In this document: one piece after another, positions 6,861-13,566 of the stretch | Layout of the letters: every line of letters begins with the position of its first letter | Numbering within the stretch: position 1 is the first letter of the stretch | Assembly (NCBI GenBank): GCA_021816565.1 | Contig: JAKAXN010000076.1 | Span: 1-14,386 of the forward strand | From: Actinomycetes bacterium | GTDB taxonomy: Bacteria; Actinomycetota; Acidimicrobiia; Acidimicrobiales; Palsa-688 | Reading direction: 5' to 3' | Length of the DNA stretch: 14,386 nucleotides | Made by a program: the position numbers and the translations under genes | Notes under the pieces: model-generated | Seen by the model: only the letters and a program-made list of their open reading frames with translations | Told to the model about the DNA's origin: nothing | The model's database searches: none

Positions 6861-6942
6861 GGGCTGCACCCCCGTGCGGTCGTGTCGGTACCGCTGAGCA
6901 TGCTCCCGGCTCCACCGTCCGGGCAGGGCCGATGGTCAGGTA

Positions 6943-6965
6943 GTGGCGACGATGGCCGTCACCAC
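6943..6965 (-). terminator. Hairpin after the GH25-like gene, weak terminator candidate
   Basis: GTGGCGACG (6943-6951) and CGTCACCAC (6957-6965) pair with one C/A mismatch. In the minus-strand RNA that position becomes G-U, so the stem is a continuous 9 bp with a 5-nt loop. It starts 26 nt past the stop at 6991. There is no U-tract, so the terminator role is tentative. Confidence 0.35.
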
Positions 6966-6990
6966 CGGCCCGCCGCAGCCCTTCCGCCTA

Positions 6991-7860
6991 CTAGGGGCAG
7001 GCGTAGTCGTAGTCGAACGACCCGCTCCACTGGGTCAGCGTCACCTTGGAAGCCCCGCCGGTGAAGGCGGCCAGGCCGCAATTGGACTCCGCGCCCCGCT
7101 CGGTACGGGCCCCCGGCAGCCAGTCGGGAACCCCGGCGAAGTCGGTGGTGTCCCCGCCGGTGATGGTCGACCACTGCGACGACGTGGAGTAGACGCCTGC
7201 GGCGGCGATCCCGTCGCCGGTCAGGGCGGCTTCCATGCCCTGCAGGTCGGCGACGTTCATCTGCAGGCCGTAGATGCCGGTCTGCCAGCTGTTGGCCGTC
7301 TCCACGTCCAGCCACCACGGGTAGCCCTGGGCTGCGGTCGCACCGCCGACCTGGGCGATGTCGGCGGTGGCCTTCTCGTACCCGTACTGCCAGGCGCAGG
7401 CCGTGCTGTTGGCACCCAGCCCGCCGGTGGTGGTGGTGCAGGTGCCGTAGGTGCTGTTGCCACCTGAAGTGGGCCAGCCGGTGACCGGCTGCCCGTTGTA
7501 GCTGTTGCCCGGGTCGCCGGTGTTGACATACAGCGACGCCTTCGGCTGGGTGGTGGCTCCGGTGGATCCCTGGGCCCACGCGAGCTCGGAGCCGAAGCAG
7601 GCGTTGAAGTCGCTGGCCACTCCCCCGTTGACCCCCACGATCCCGAATGCCTGCCCGCTCGGGTAGGAGCCGCCGCACTGCGGCCAGGAGATGTCGCTTC
7701 CAGCCACGCTGGACCCCCCACCGCCACCACCGCCGTGGCCGCCCCCGCCCCCCTTGCCGGGGCCGGCAGCCCAGGCCGCGGCCGGCATCGCCATGGCCAC
7801 CCCCACCGTCACCGCTGTCGACACGAACAGTTCCCGCCGCCACGACCGACCATTACTCAT
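6991..7860 (-). CDS. Secreted GH25-like (DUF1906-type) protein with Gly-rich linker
   Basis: Exported protein of 289 aa. The N-terminus has paired Arg (R8-R9) and a hydrophobic core, with likely cleavage after A31 (AWA|AG); a Tat route is possible but the motif is imperfect. Residues 35-49 are almost all Gly. The rest is one TIM-barrel-like domain resembling glycoside hydrolase family 25 and related Rv2525c-type domains: SDISWPQC (55-62), GIVGVNGG (73-80), KASLYVNTG (107-115), PWWLDVETANSW (181-192) and a closing TQWSGSFDYDYAC. D56, D185 and E187 are candidate catalytic acids. Six Cys (62, 88, 141, 155, 261, 288) could form disulfides. AAGGGG lies 5 nt before the ATG. Peptidoglycan or another wall glycan is the likely target, not proven. 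It is divergent from the two-component operon. Confidence 0.82.
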   Translation of the reverse strand: MSNGRSWRRELFVSTAVTVGVAMAMPAAAWAAGPGKGGGGGHGGGGGGGSSVAGSDISWPQCGGSYPSGQAFGIVGVNGGVASDFNACFGSELAWAQGSTGATTQPKASLYVNTGDPGNSYNGQPVTGWPTSGGNSTYGTCTTTTGGLGANSTACAWQYGYEKATADIAQVGGATAAQGYPWWLDVETANSWQTGIYGLQMNVADLQGMEAALTGDGIAAAGVYSTSSQWSTITGGDTTDFAGVPDWLPGARTERGAESNCGLAAFTGGASKVTLTQWSGSFDYDYACP

Positions 7861-7997
7861 ATCTGCCCCTTCACATCTCAGCCCATTCGATGCTGCGGGC
7901 TGGATCCTAACCCCCGGGGCCGGCCACCCCGCGAATCCACCCGGCGGTCCACCCCCGGGTTGACGACCGGGGACGCCGGCGGTCGCACACTGGCCGC

Positions 7998-8543
7998 ATG
8001 AGCTTCTCCGACTACGTCCTGGACCTGGCCCTGATCGGGGTGGTCTTCCTGCAGCTGCGGGGCCGCCGGCTGACCTCCAGGTCGCTGCTACTGCCGGTGG
8101 CCATCGTGGCCTACGTGGCCGCCGAGTACCTCAGGTCGGTCCCCACCGGGGCCGCCGACCTGGCCCTCATCGCCGCGTGCACGGCCGCCGGCCTGACCCT
8201 CGGTGCCCTGACCGGCATGGCCACGCGGGTGACCAGGACCGCTGACGGTCATCCCTTCGCCCGGGCCGGGGCGACGGCCGCCGCGCTGTGGGTCGTCGGG
8301 GTGGGTTTCCGGTTCGCCTTCCAGCTCTACGCCAGCCACGGGGGCGGAATCCACCTGTACCACTTCGACGTCTCCCACCATCTGAGCACCGCGGCGTGGG
8401 TGGCGGCCCTGGTGCTCATGGCCATGGGCGAGGTACTGGCCCGCACCGCGGTGCTGGCCTTCCGGGCGTTCCGGCCGGCTGAGAACGGTATGCACCGGCT
8501 CACCCGCCCGGCCATGATGGACGCCGGTGAACCCTCCGCTTGA
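7998..8543 (+). CDS. Five-helix membrane protein with a His-rich loop, first gene of a two-component operon
   Basis: Predicted integral membrane protein of 181 aa; I do not recognise a characterised family, though size and helix layout resemble CcdC/DUF1453-like proteins. Hydrophobic segments lie near 6-20, 30-46, 53-76, 91-110 and 130-155. The loop before the last helix is rich in His (H114, H119, H122, H127, H128), an unusual cluster that could bind metal or haem; this is inference. The ATG at 7998 has no clear Shine-Dalgarno. A TTGACG at 7960-7965 may be a -35, with no good -10. The last 17 nt overlap the kinase gene, so the two are probably translationally coupled and work together. Confidence 0.75.
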   Translation: MSFSDYVLDLALIGVVFLQLRGRRLTSRSLLLPVAIVAYVAAEYLRSVPTGAADLALIAACTAAGLTLGALTGMATRVTRTADGHPFARAGATAAALWVVGVGFRFAFQLYASHGGGIHLYHFDVSHHLSTAAWVAALVLMAMGEVLARTAVLAFRAFRPAENGMHRLTRPAMMDAGEPSA

Positions 8544-9645
8544 CGGCCGCCCGGCGCTGATCGGCCGGACCGCCCTGTCGATCAACCTGGTCGGACTGGC
8601 CCTTCTCACCTACGGGGTGACCACCGAGATCCGCATCGGCGTCACCGGCGCCGGGCTGGCCGGCCTGGTGCTGCTGCTCGCCGCCGATGCCGGCTGGCTG
8701 GCGTGGACCTACACCAGGTGCCGGGAGGCGCCGGCGGCGGCCACGGGGATGGCGCTGGCGGCCATGACGGTGGCCGGGGGTGCCCTCACCGCCTTGGGGC
8801 CGCTGCCCATGACCTACGTGGGGGCGGCGTCCATGGCCGCCATGATCCGGTGGAGCCCCCGACGGGCCGCGCCGGTCGCAGTGGCCGGTCCGGTGGTGGC
8901 GTGGATCTCCCTCGCCGTCTCCGGCGGCACGGTGGGCCTGGCCATCGGCGTGCTGGCCGCCTCGCTGGGCGGCGCCGTGACCGGGATGAGCCGGCGGGAA
9001 TCGCAGCTGCTCACCGCCCAGGCCGCGTCCGCCGAGATAGCCGAGGCCCGGGCCGAGGTGCTGGCCGCCCGCAACCACCTGGCCCGGGAGCTGCACGACG
9101 TGCTGGCCCACACCCTCTCTGCCCTGTCGCTGCAGCTGCAGGCTCTCGACGCCCTGGTGGCCGGCGGGCCGCCGCTGGAGCCGGCCGTGGCCGATCAGCT
9201 GGGGCAGGTGAAGCGCCTGGTCCGCACCGGGCTGGACGAGGCCCGGGGCGCGGTGCAGGCCCTGCGCGAGGACCTCCCGGCGCTCGACGCCCGCCTGGCC
9301 GAGCTGGCGGCCGGGTGCGACGCCGCCATCGAGGTCCGGGGCCGTCCCCGCCGGTTGGCCCCCGACGTGGCCCTGGCCCTCTACCGGGTGGCCCAGGAGG
9401 CCCTGACCAACGTCATGAAGCACGCTCCGGGGGTCAGGGCCGAGGTGCTTCTCGACTACTCGGAAAACGGGGTCGGCCTGTCCGTCTCCAATCCCCCCGC
9501 CCCCCACGGCGGGTCGGCTCTGGCCGGGACCGGGACGGGCTACGGCCTTCAGGGGATCAGGGAGCGGGTGCTGCTCCTCGGGGGCACGGTGGACGCCGGT
9601 CCCACCGCCGGAGGCTGGGTGGTGTCAGCTCAGGTGCCGGCGTGA
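8527..9645 (+). CDS. Membrane sensor histidine kinase, NarL/DesK (HisKA_3) family
   Basis: Predicted inner-membrane kinase of 372 aa that phosphorylates the adjacent regulator. Residues 12-153 form about five to six hydrophobic segments with no sizeable extracellular domain, as in DesK-type sensors that read the membrane. A short coiled linker (about 155-183) leads to the HisKA_3 dimerisation helix with the phosphoacceptor H190 in ARELHDVLAHTL. The HATPase_c domain has N295 in EALTNVMKHAPG and the ATP-lid motif GTGYGLQGIRERV (335-347). Its G1 region reads YSENGVGLSVSN, less canonical than DxGxG. The GTG start overlaps the upstream membrane gene by 17 nt and has no visible Shine-Dalgarno; a somewhat later start is possible. 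The gene ends in a GTGA overlap with the regulator. Confidence 0.9.
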   Translation: MNPPLDGRPALIGRTALSINLVGLALLTYGVTTEIRIGVTGAGLAGLVLLLAADAGWLAWTYTRCREAPAAATGMALAAMTVAGGALTALGPLPMTYVGAASMAAMIRWSPRRAAPVAVAGPVVAWISLAVSGGTVGLAIGVLAASLGGAVTGMSRRESQLLTAQAASAEIAEARAEVLAARNHLARELHDVLAHTLSALSLQLQALDALVAGGPPLEPAVADQLGQVKRLVRTGLDEARGAVQALREDLPALDARLAELAAGCDAAIEVRGRPRRLAPDVALALYRVAQEALTNVMKHAPGVRAEVLLDYSENGVGLSVSNPPAPHGGSALAGTGTGYGLQGIRERVLLLGGTVDAGPTAGGWVVSAQVPA

Positions 9646-10301
9646 GGGTGGTGATAGCTGACGATCAGCGGGTCGTCAGGGAGGGCCTGGCCACGATCGT
9701 CTCCGCCCTGCCCGGTGTGGAGGTGGTGGGGCTGGCTGCCGACGGTGAGGAGGCCGTGGCCCTCACGGTCGAGCGGGCCCCGGACGTGGTCCTGATGGAT
9801 CTGCGCATGCCGAGGATGGACGGGACCGAAGCGACGGGGGCCATCCGGCGGGGGCACCCGGCCACGCAGGTGGTGGTGCTGACCACCTACGCCGATGACG
9901 CCTCGGTCCTGGGTGCCCTGTCGGCGGGCGCCGTCGGCTACCTGACCAAGGACGCCACCAGGGACGACATCCGCCGGGCCCTCGAGGCGGCGGCTGCCGG
10001 TCAGGCGGTCCTCGACCCGGCGGCCCGGGCCACCCTGCTCCACGCCGCCCGGGCTGGGGTACCTCCGCCGGACAGGGGCGTGCAGCCCGCCTCCGGCCCG
10101 CCGCCCGACGGGCTCACCGGCCGGGAGGCCGAGGTGCTCGGCCTCATCGCCTCGGGCCTCTCCAACCAGGAGATCGCGTCCCGGCTGTACGTCTCGGAGG
10201 CGACGGTGAAGACCCACGTCAACCGCATCTTCGCCAAGACCGGCAGCCGGGACCGGGCCCAGGCGGTGGCCTACGCCCACCGCCACGGCATGGCCCCGTA
10301 G
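9642..10301 (+). CDS. NarL/FixJ-type response regulator (REC + LuxR HTH)
   Basis: Cytoplasmic DNA-binding regulator of 219 aa and output of the kinase just upstream. The receiver domain (1-118) shows the acidic pair D7-D8, phosphoacceptor D53 (VVLMDLRMP), T81/T82 and K103 (YLTKDA). A Pro/Gly-rich linker (about 138-152) leads to a LuxR-type helix-turn-helix: LTGREAEVLGLIASGLSNQEIASRLYVSEATVKTHV and the following residues. The open frame extends far upstream, but that part lies inside the kinase gene in another frame. The GTG at 9642 is right because the receiver's first strand (RVVIADDQ) starts there and forms a 4-bp GTGA overlap with the kinase stop. Its end is only 4 nt from the convergent SGNH gene. 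Target genes are unknown; the divergent GH25-like gene is one candidate. Confidence 0.93.
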   Translation: MRVVIADDQRVVREGLATIVSALPGVEVVGLAADGEEAVALTVERAPDVVLMDLRMPRMDGTEATGAIRRGHPATQVVVLTTYADDASVLGALSAGAVGYLTKDATRDDIRRALEAAAAGQAVLDPAARATLLHAARAGVPPPDRGVQPASGPPPDGLTGREAEVLGLIASGLSNQEIASRLYVSEATVKTHVNRIFAKTGSRDRAQAVAYAHRHGMAP

Positions 10302-10305
10302 GCGG

Positions 10306-11382
10306 TCAGCTGATGTGGGCGTCCTGTTGCAGCGCCGCCTGCAGCTCGCCGGAGACGAACGCGGCGTACTGGTTGGTGATGTGGCCCGAGTCGGCGAACA
10401 CCAGCATGTTGCCCACCACCGCGGTGCAGGTGGACGAGCAGAACCACGGGGTCACATCGATGTAGGAGGCACCGCCCTGCTGGGCCCCGGCCTGGTCGGC
10501 CTGGCGCAGGCCGGCCCGGATGGCGATCGGGGTGGGCGTGGAGCAGGCCTGGACGTCGGAGGCGTGCAGGGCCAGGCAGTTGGCCGCCACCTCACCCGGG
10601 TACGGGTTGCCGAGGGAGGGGACGTCGCCGAGGACGATCTTCTGCACCCCCGGGGCGGTGATGGCGTCGAGGGTCTTGACCAGGCCGGCGGTCCAGGTGG
10701 AGGCGGTGATCAGCTGGTGCTGACCGTTGAGGGGGTAGACCACGTCGCTGGCCAGGACCACCACCGACGGGTCCAGCTGGTTGATGCGGTTGATGGCGTA
10801 GGTGTGCCACTGGTCGCACGCCGGGTAGGCGCCCTTGTTGGCGTAGTCGTAGAAGGAGATGTCGGGGGCACCGCACGCCGACTTGGTGAGCAGCACGATC
10901 TTCCAGTGCAGCCGCTTGCCCACCTGGTCGAAGGCGTCGATCCACTGGGCCGCGTGCGAGTCCCCCATGAGGACCAGGGTGTGGGTGCCGTTGGGGTCAC
11001 CCCAGACGCAGGCCGGCACCTCGACCTGGGTCCAGGTGGGGTTGCAGCTGACCTGCTTTCCGCCCACGGTGCCTACCACGGCCTGGGCCACGAAGGTCCC
11101 CTGGTCTCCGGCGGCCTTCTGCAGGGGCGGGGTGATGTCGCTCGGGAGCGTCTTGATCCGGGCCGCCGCGTCGATCATGGACTGCACCTGGGCCGGCGGC
11201 ACGGCGGCGGGCGGGGGCGCCTGGGTGGCAGCCGACGGGACGGCGGCCGACGGGGCCCCGGCGGTGCCGCCCGCCGGGGCCGACGTGGCGGTCTTGCCGC
11301 AGGCGACCAGGGCCAGCGAGCACAGGGCCACGGCGCCCACCGACCGGGCCAGCTTTGCGACTCGTGCGTCAGCGACTCTCAA
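10306..11382 (-). CDS. SGNH-domain lipoprotein, probable O-acyltransferase/esterase partner of the AT3 protein
   Basis: Predicted lipoprotein of 358 aa. The signal peptide ends in the lipobox LVAC (25-28), with C28 as the lipid anchor. An Ala/Pro-rich linker spans about 31-65. The catalytic domain matches the SGNH domain usually fused to the C-terminus of OafA/OatA-like acyltransferases: nucleophile S142 in MGDSHAAQW (139-147) and the D331/H334 pair in ADSGHIT. Several Cys (113, 125, 170, 189, 269, 280, 315, 319) suit an extracellular disulfide-bonded fold. The TTG start at 11382 is supported by GAGGAG 6 nt upstream, and no other start precedes the signal peptide. It lies 49 nt after the AT3 membrane gene on the same strand, so the pair probably forms a two-part O-acyltransferase for a wall polymer or exopolysaccharide. 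Confidence 0.87.
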   Translation of the reverse strand: MRVADARVAKLARSVGAVALCSLALVACGKTATSAPAGGTAGAPSAAVPSAATQAPPPAAVPPAQVQSMIDAAARIKTLPSDITPPLQKAAGDQGTFVAQAVVGTVGGKQVSCNPTWTQVEVPACVWGDPNGTHTLVLMGDSHAAQWIDAFDQVGKRLHWKIVLLTKSACGAPDISFYDYANKGAYPACDQWHTYAINRINQLDPSVVVLASDVVYPLNGQHQLITASTWTAGLVKTLDAITAPGVQKIVLGDVPSLGNPYPGEVAANCLALHASDVQACSTPTPIAIRAGLRQADQAGAQQGGASYIDVTPWFCSSTCTAVVGNMLVFADSGHITNQYAAFVSGELQAALQQDAHIS

Positions 11383-11388
11383 CGGGTG

Positions 11389-11394
11389 CTCCTC
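11389..11394 (-). promoter_or_regulatory. Shine-Dalgarno GAGGAG that justifies a TTG start for the SGNH gene
   Basis: GAGGAG lies 6 nt before TTG at 11382-11380. It is a strong site in front of a rare start codon, and the only start that keeps the whole signal peptide. Confidence 0.65.
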
Positions 11395-11431
11395 TCGAAG
11401 GGGTTTTCTGCGATGTGGGGTGGGTCGACCG

Positions 11432-12706
11432 TCAGTGGCTGAGGATCATCGCCTGGGCGAACCCCAGCAGCTCGATGATCAGCACCGCGCCCATGACCAG
11501 GCTGGCGCTGGCCCGGGTGACGAGGGTCCGGGCGAAGCGGATGGGGTTCTCGACGAAGCGGTAGGTGAGGGCGCTGGCAGCCAGGGCCACGACCAGCCAG
11601 ATGGCGTTCTGCCAGACCGGCAGGTTGTGGCCCTTGGCCTCGTAGGCCACGATGAGGATCGGCCAGTGCCACAGGTAGAACGAGTAGGAGCGGGCCCCGA
11701 TCCACTGGGCCACCCGGTTGCCGAGGACCCTCTCCGCCAGCCCGGTGGTGGTGGCCGAGCCGCAGGCGATGACCACGGCGGTCGAGACGACCGGCCAGGC
11801 CACGGCCGACCCCGGGTAGCGGGTGCCCTCGGTGAGGACCACGCCGCTGGCGATCACGCTGGCCAGGCCGACGGCGCCCGCCGTGCTGGCCACGGCCGGC
11901 GGTATGCGCCGCACGAGCGGCCAGGCGACCGCGACGAGCCCTCCGAGGGCCAGCTCCCACGCCCGGGTCAGCGGGGAGAAGTAGGCCCAGGTGGCGCTCT
12001 GCGACGTCTCCATGACCGACCAGGCGAACGAGGCGACGATGATGGCGCTCAGCACGATCCCCAGCCGGAGCCGCAGGCTCGTCCGCCGGCCGACCACGGC
12101 GATCAGGAAGAACAGCGTGGGCCACACCACGTAGAACTGCTCCTCCACGCCGAGCGACCACATGTGCTGCAGCGGGGAGGGCGGGGCCTGCGACCCGAGG
12201 TAGGTGGTGCCGATGGCCGCGAAGTGCAGGTTGGCCATGAACACGGCCGTCCACTTGGCGTCATCGGCCACGGTGTTGCCCACCACGAAGCCCAGCCAGT
12301 GGTACGAGGCGATGACGGTGAAGACCACCACGACGGTGGCCGCGGGCAGGATGCGCCGGGCCCGCCGGGCGTAGAAGTGCCGGATGGACGTGGTCCCCCG
12401 CTCGGTCCGCTCCCGCAGCAACAGGCCGGTGATCAGGAACCCGGAGATGACGAAGAACACGTCGACGCCCACGTAGCCGCCGCGTATCCCCGGGATGTGC
12501 CCGTGGTAGAGGGCGACCAGCAGCACGGCCACGGCCCGCAGTCCCTCGATGTCGGGGCGGAACTTGCGGTCGCCGGTCAGGGGGGCGGCTGCTACGGACC
12601 CGGCGGCCTCCGGCTCCGAAAGGGTGGCTACCGGCCCGGGGCCCGCCGGATCCGGGCCGGCCAGGGTCGTGGCGGCGCGAGCAGCCGACGGTCCATTCCC
12701 AACCAC
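11432..12706 (-). CDS. Acyltransferase-3 (OafA/YrhL-type) membrane O-acyltransferase without a fused SGNH domain
   Basis: Integral membrane protein of 424 aa from the chosen start, with about ten helices; in this family it carries acyl groups across the membrane to an outside acceptor. Residues 1-47 are a disordered Pro/Ala-rich tail. The core starts at FRPDIEGLRA and has the family's R-X10-H motif (R57, H68), GGYVGVDVFFVISGFLIT (76-93), FYARRARRILP (from 111), HMWSLGVEEQFYVVWP (from 181), YSFYLWHW (341-348) and RFVENP (383-388). It stops after the last helix, so unlike OafA/OatA it has no SGNH domain; that is encoded by the next gene. I chose GTG at 12706 (GGAAGG 9 nt upstream). A TTG at 12742 would add 12 residues, but its GAGGG is only 2 nt away. 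Confidence 0.88.
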   Translation of the reverse strand: MVGNGPSAARAATTLAGPDPAGPGPVATLSEPEAAGSVAAAPLTGDRKFRPDIEGLRAVAVLLVALYHGHIPGIRGGYVGVDVFFVISGFLITGLLLRERTERGTTSIRHFYARRARRILPAATVVVVFTVIASYHWLGFVVGNTVADDAKWTAVFMANLHFAAIGTTYLGSQAPPSPLQHMWSLGVEEQFYVVWPTLFFLIAVVGRRTSLRLRLGIVLSAIIVASFAWSVMETSQSATWAYFSPLTRAWELALGGLVAVAWPLVRRIPPAVASTAGAVGLASVIASGVVLTEGTRYPGSAVAWPVVSTAVVIACGSATTTGLAERVLGNRVAQWIGARSYSFYLWHWPILIVAYEAKGHNLPVWQNAIWLVVALAASALTYRFVENPIRFARTLVTRASASLVMGAVLIIELLGFAQAMILSH

Positions 12707-12715
12707 GTCACAGTC

Positions 12716-12721
12716 CCTTCC
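12716..12721 (-). promoter_or_regulatory. Shine-Dalgarno GGAAGG choosing the GTG start of the AT3 gene
   Basis: GGAAGG lies 9 nt before GTG at 12706-12704. The competing TTG at 12742 has a purine run too close to work well. Confidence 0.45.
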
Positions 12722-12810
12722 AGGAGCCCCATCGCCGGCCAAAACCCTCGAATGGGATGATCCGGCCTTTTTCTGGCAAAAACCTTATCAGTTCCGGATG
12801 GGGCCGGAGG

Positions 12811-13566
12811 TCAGCCGAGCAGGGCGGCGATGGCGGCGACGACCCGCTCGGGGTCGGCCGCGTGGGGGGCGTGACCCCCCCGGTCCATGACCAGCCGCTC
12901 GACCGGGCCGCTGACCGCGGCCTCGATGCGGTCCAGCTGCTCGAGGGTGCCGTACGGGTCGTCGCGGCACTGGACCAGCAGCAGCGGCGCCGACACCTTC
13001 GCCAGGCGGTCCTCGATGGACCAGTCCCGGAAGGCCGGGTCCAGCCAGATGTCGTTCCACCCGTGGAAGGCCCCGTCGACGTCGTCGTGGTAGCGGGCCA
13101 GCCGGTCCCGCAGCTGGCCGTCGCAGTAGGCGGACCGGGCCGCCCGGGCCCCTTCGATGGTGCAGTCCTCTACGAACACGTGGGGCGCCATGGCCACCAC
13201 CGCGCTGACCGGGTGGCCGTCGCCGGCGTGGAGCAGGGCTATGGAGGCGCCGTCACTGTGACCGACCAGGACCGGCTCTTCGACCTCGAGGCGGTCGAGG
13301 ACAGCCGGCAGCACCGAGTCGGCCTCGTCGTGCATGTAGCGGACCGCCCGGGGCCGCGCCACCGGGGCGGACGAGCCGTAGCCGTAGCGGGAGTAGCTGA
13401 CCACCCGCCGCCCGGTGGCTCCGGCCAGGCGGGCCGGGAAGTCCTTCCACAGGCGCACCGAGCCGAGACCCTCGTGCAGCAGCACCAGGGCCGGCTCCCC
13501 GGCCCCCGACAGGGCCGGGATGTCCTCCATCTCGATCCGCCCGGAGGGCAGATCCAGCCAGCTCAC
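12811..13566 (-). CDS. Alpha/beta-fold hydrolase
   Basis: Soluble serine hydrolase of 251 aa. The oxyanion-hole segment LLHEGLGSVRLWKDFP begins at residue 29, the nucleophile elbow is GHSDGAS with S104, the likely acid is D203 (QCRDDPYGT) and the base H232 (RGGHAPH). The HEGLGS signature is the one I associate with hydrolases encoded beside benzoate-CoA-ligase-family enzymes, which is exactly its neighbour here. The GTG start at 13566 overlaps the ligase stop as GTGA, implying coupled translation; an ATG at M13 is the alternative. The open frame extends further upstream, but that part overlaps the ligase and is not coding. It might cleave an acyl-CoA thioester or ester made in the same pathway; substrate unknown. 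The AT3 gene follows about 100 nt later. Confidence 0.88.
   Translation of the reverse strand: MSWLDLPSGRIEMEDIPALSGAGEPALVLLHEGLGSVRLWKDFPARLAGATGRRVVSYSRYGYGSSAPVARPRAVRYMHDEADSVLPAVLDRLEVEEPVLVGHSDGASIALLHAGDGHPVSAVVAMAPHVFVEDCTIEGARAARSAYCDGQLRDRLARYHDDVDGAFHGWNDIWLDPAFRDWSIEDRLAKVSAPLLLVQCRDDPYGTLEQLDRIEAAVSGPVERLVMDRGGHAPHAADPERVVAAIAALLG

Noticed and set aside
7960..7991. TTGACG with CACACT as the promoter of the two-component operon
   Set aside because: The spacing would be 20 nt and the -10 is poor; mentioned with the gene but not called.
10859..12760. 633-codon plus-strand frame opposite the SGNH and AT3 genes
   Set aside because: It spans two genes with clear catalytic motifs on the other strand; the translation is repetitive and domain-free.
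12766..12786. TTTTT/AAAAA patch between hydrolase and AT3 as a terminator
   Set aside because: It can form only a weak 5-bp A-T stem. It is more likely part of the AT3 promoter region (TTGCCA on the minus strand), but no good -10 follows.
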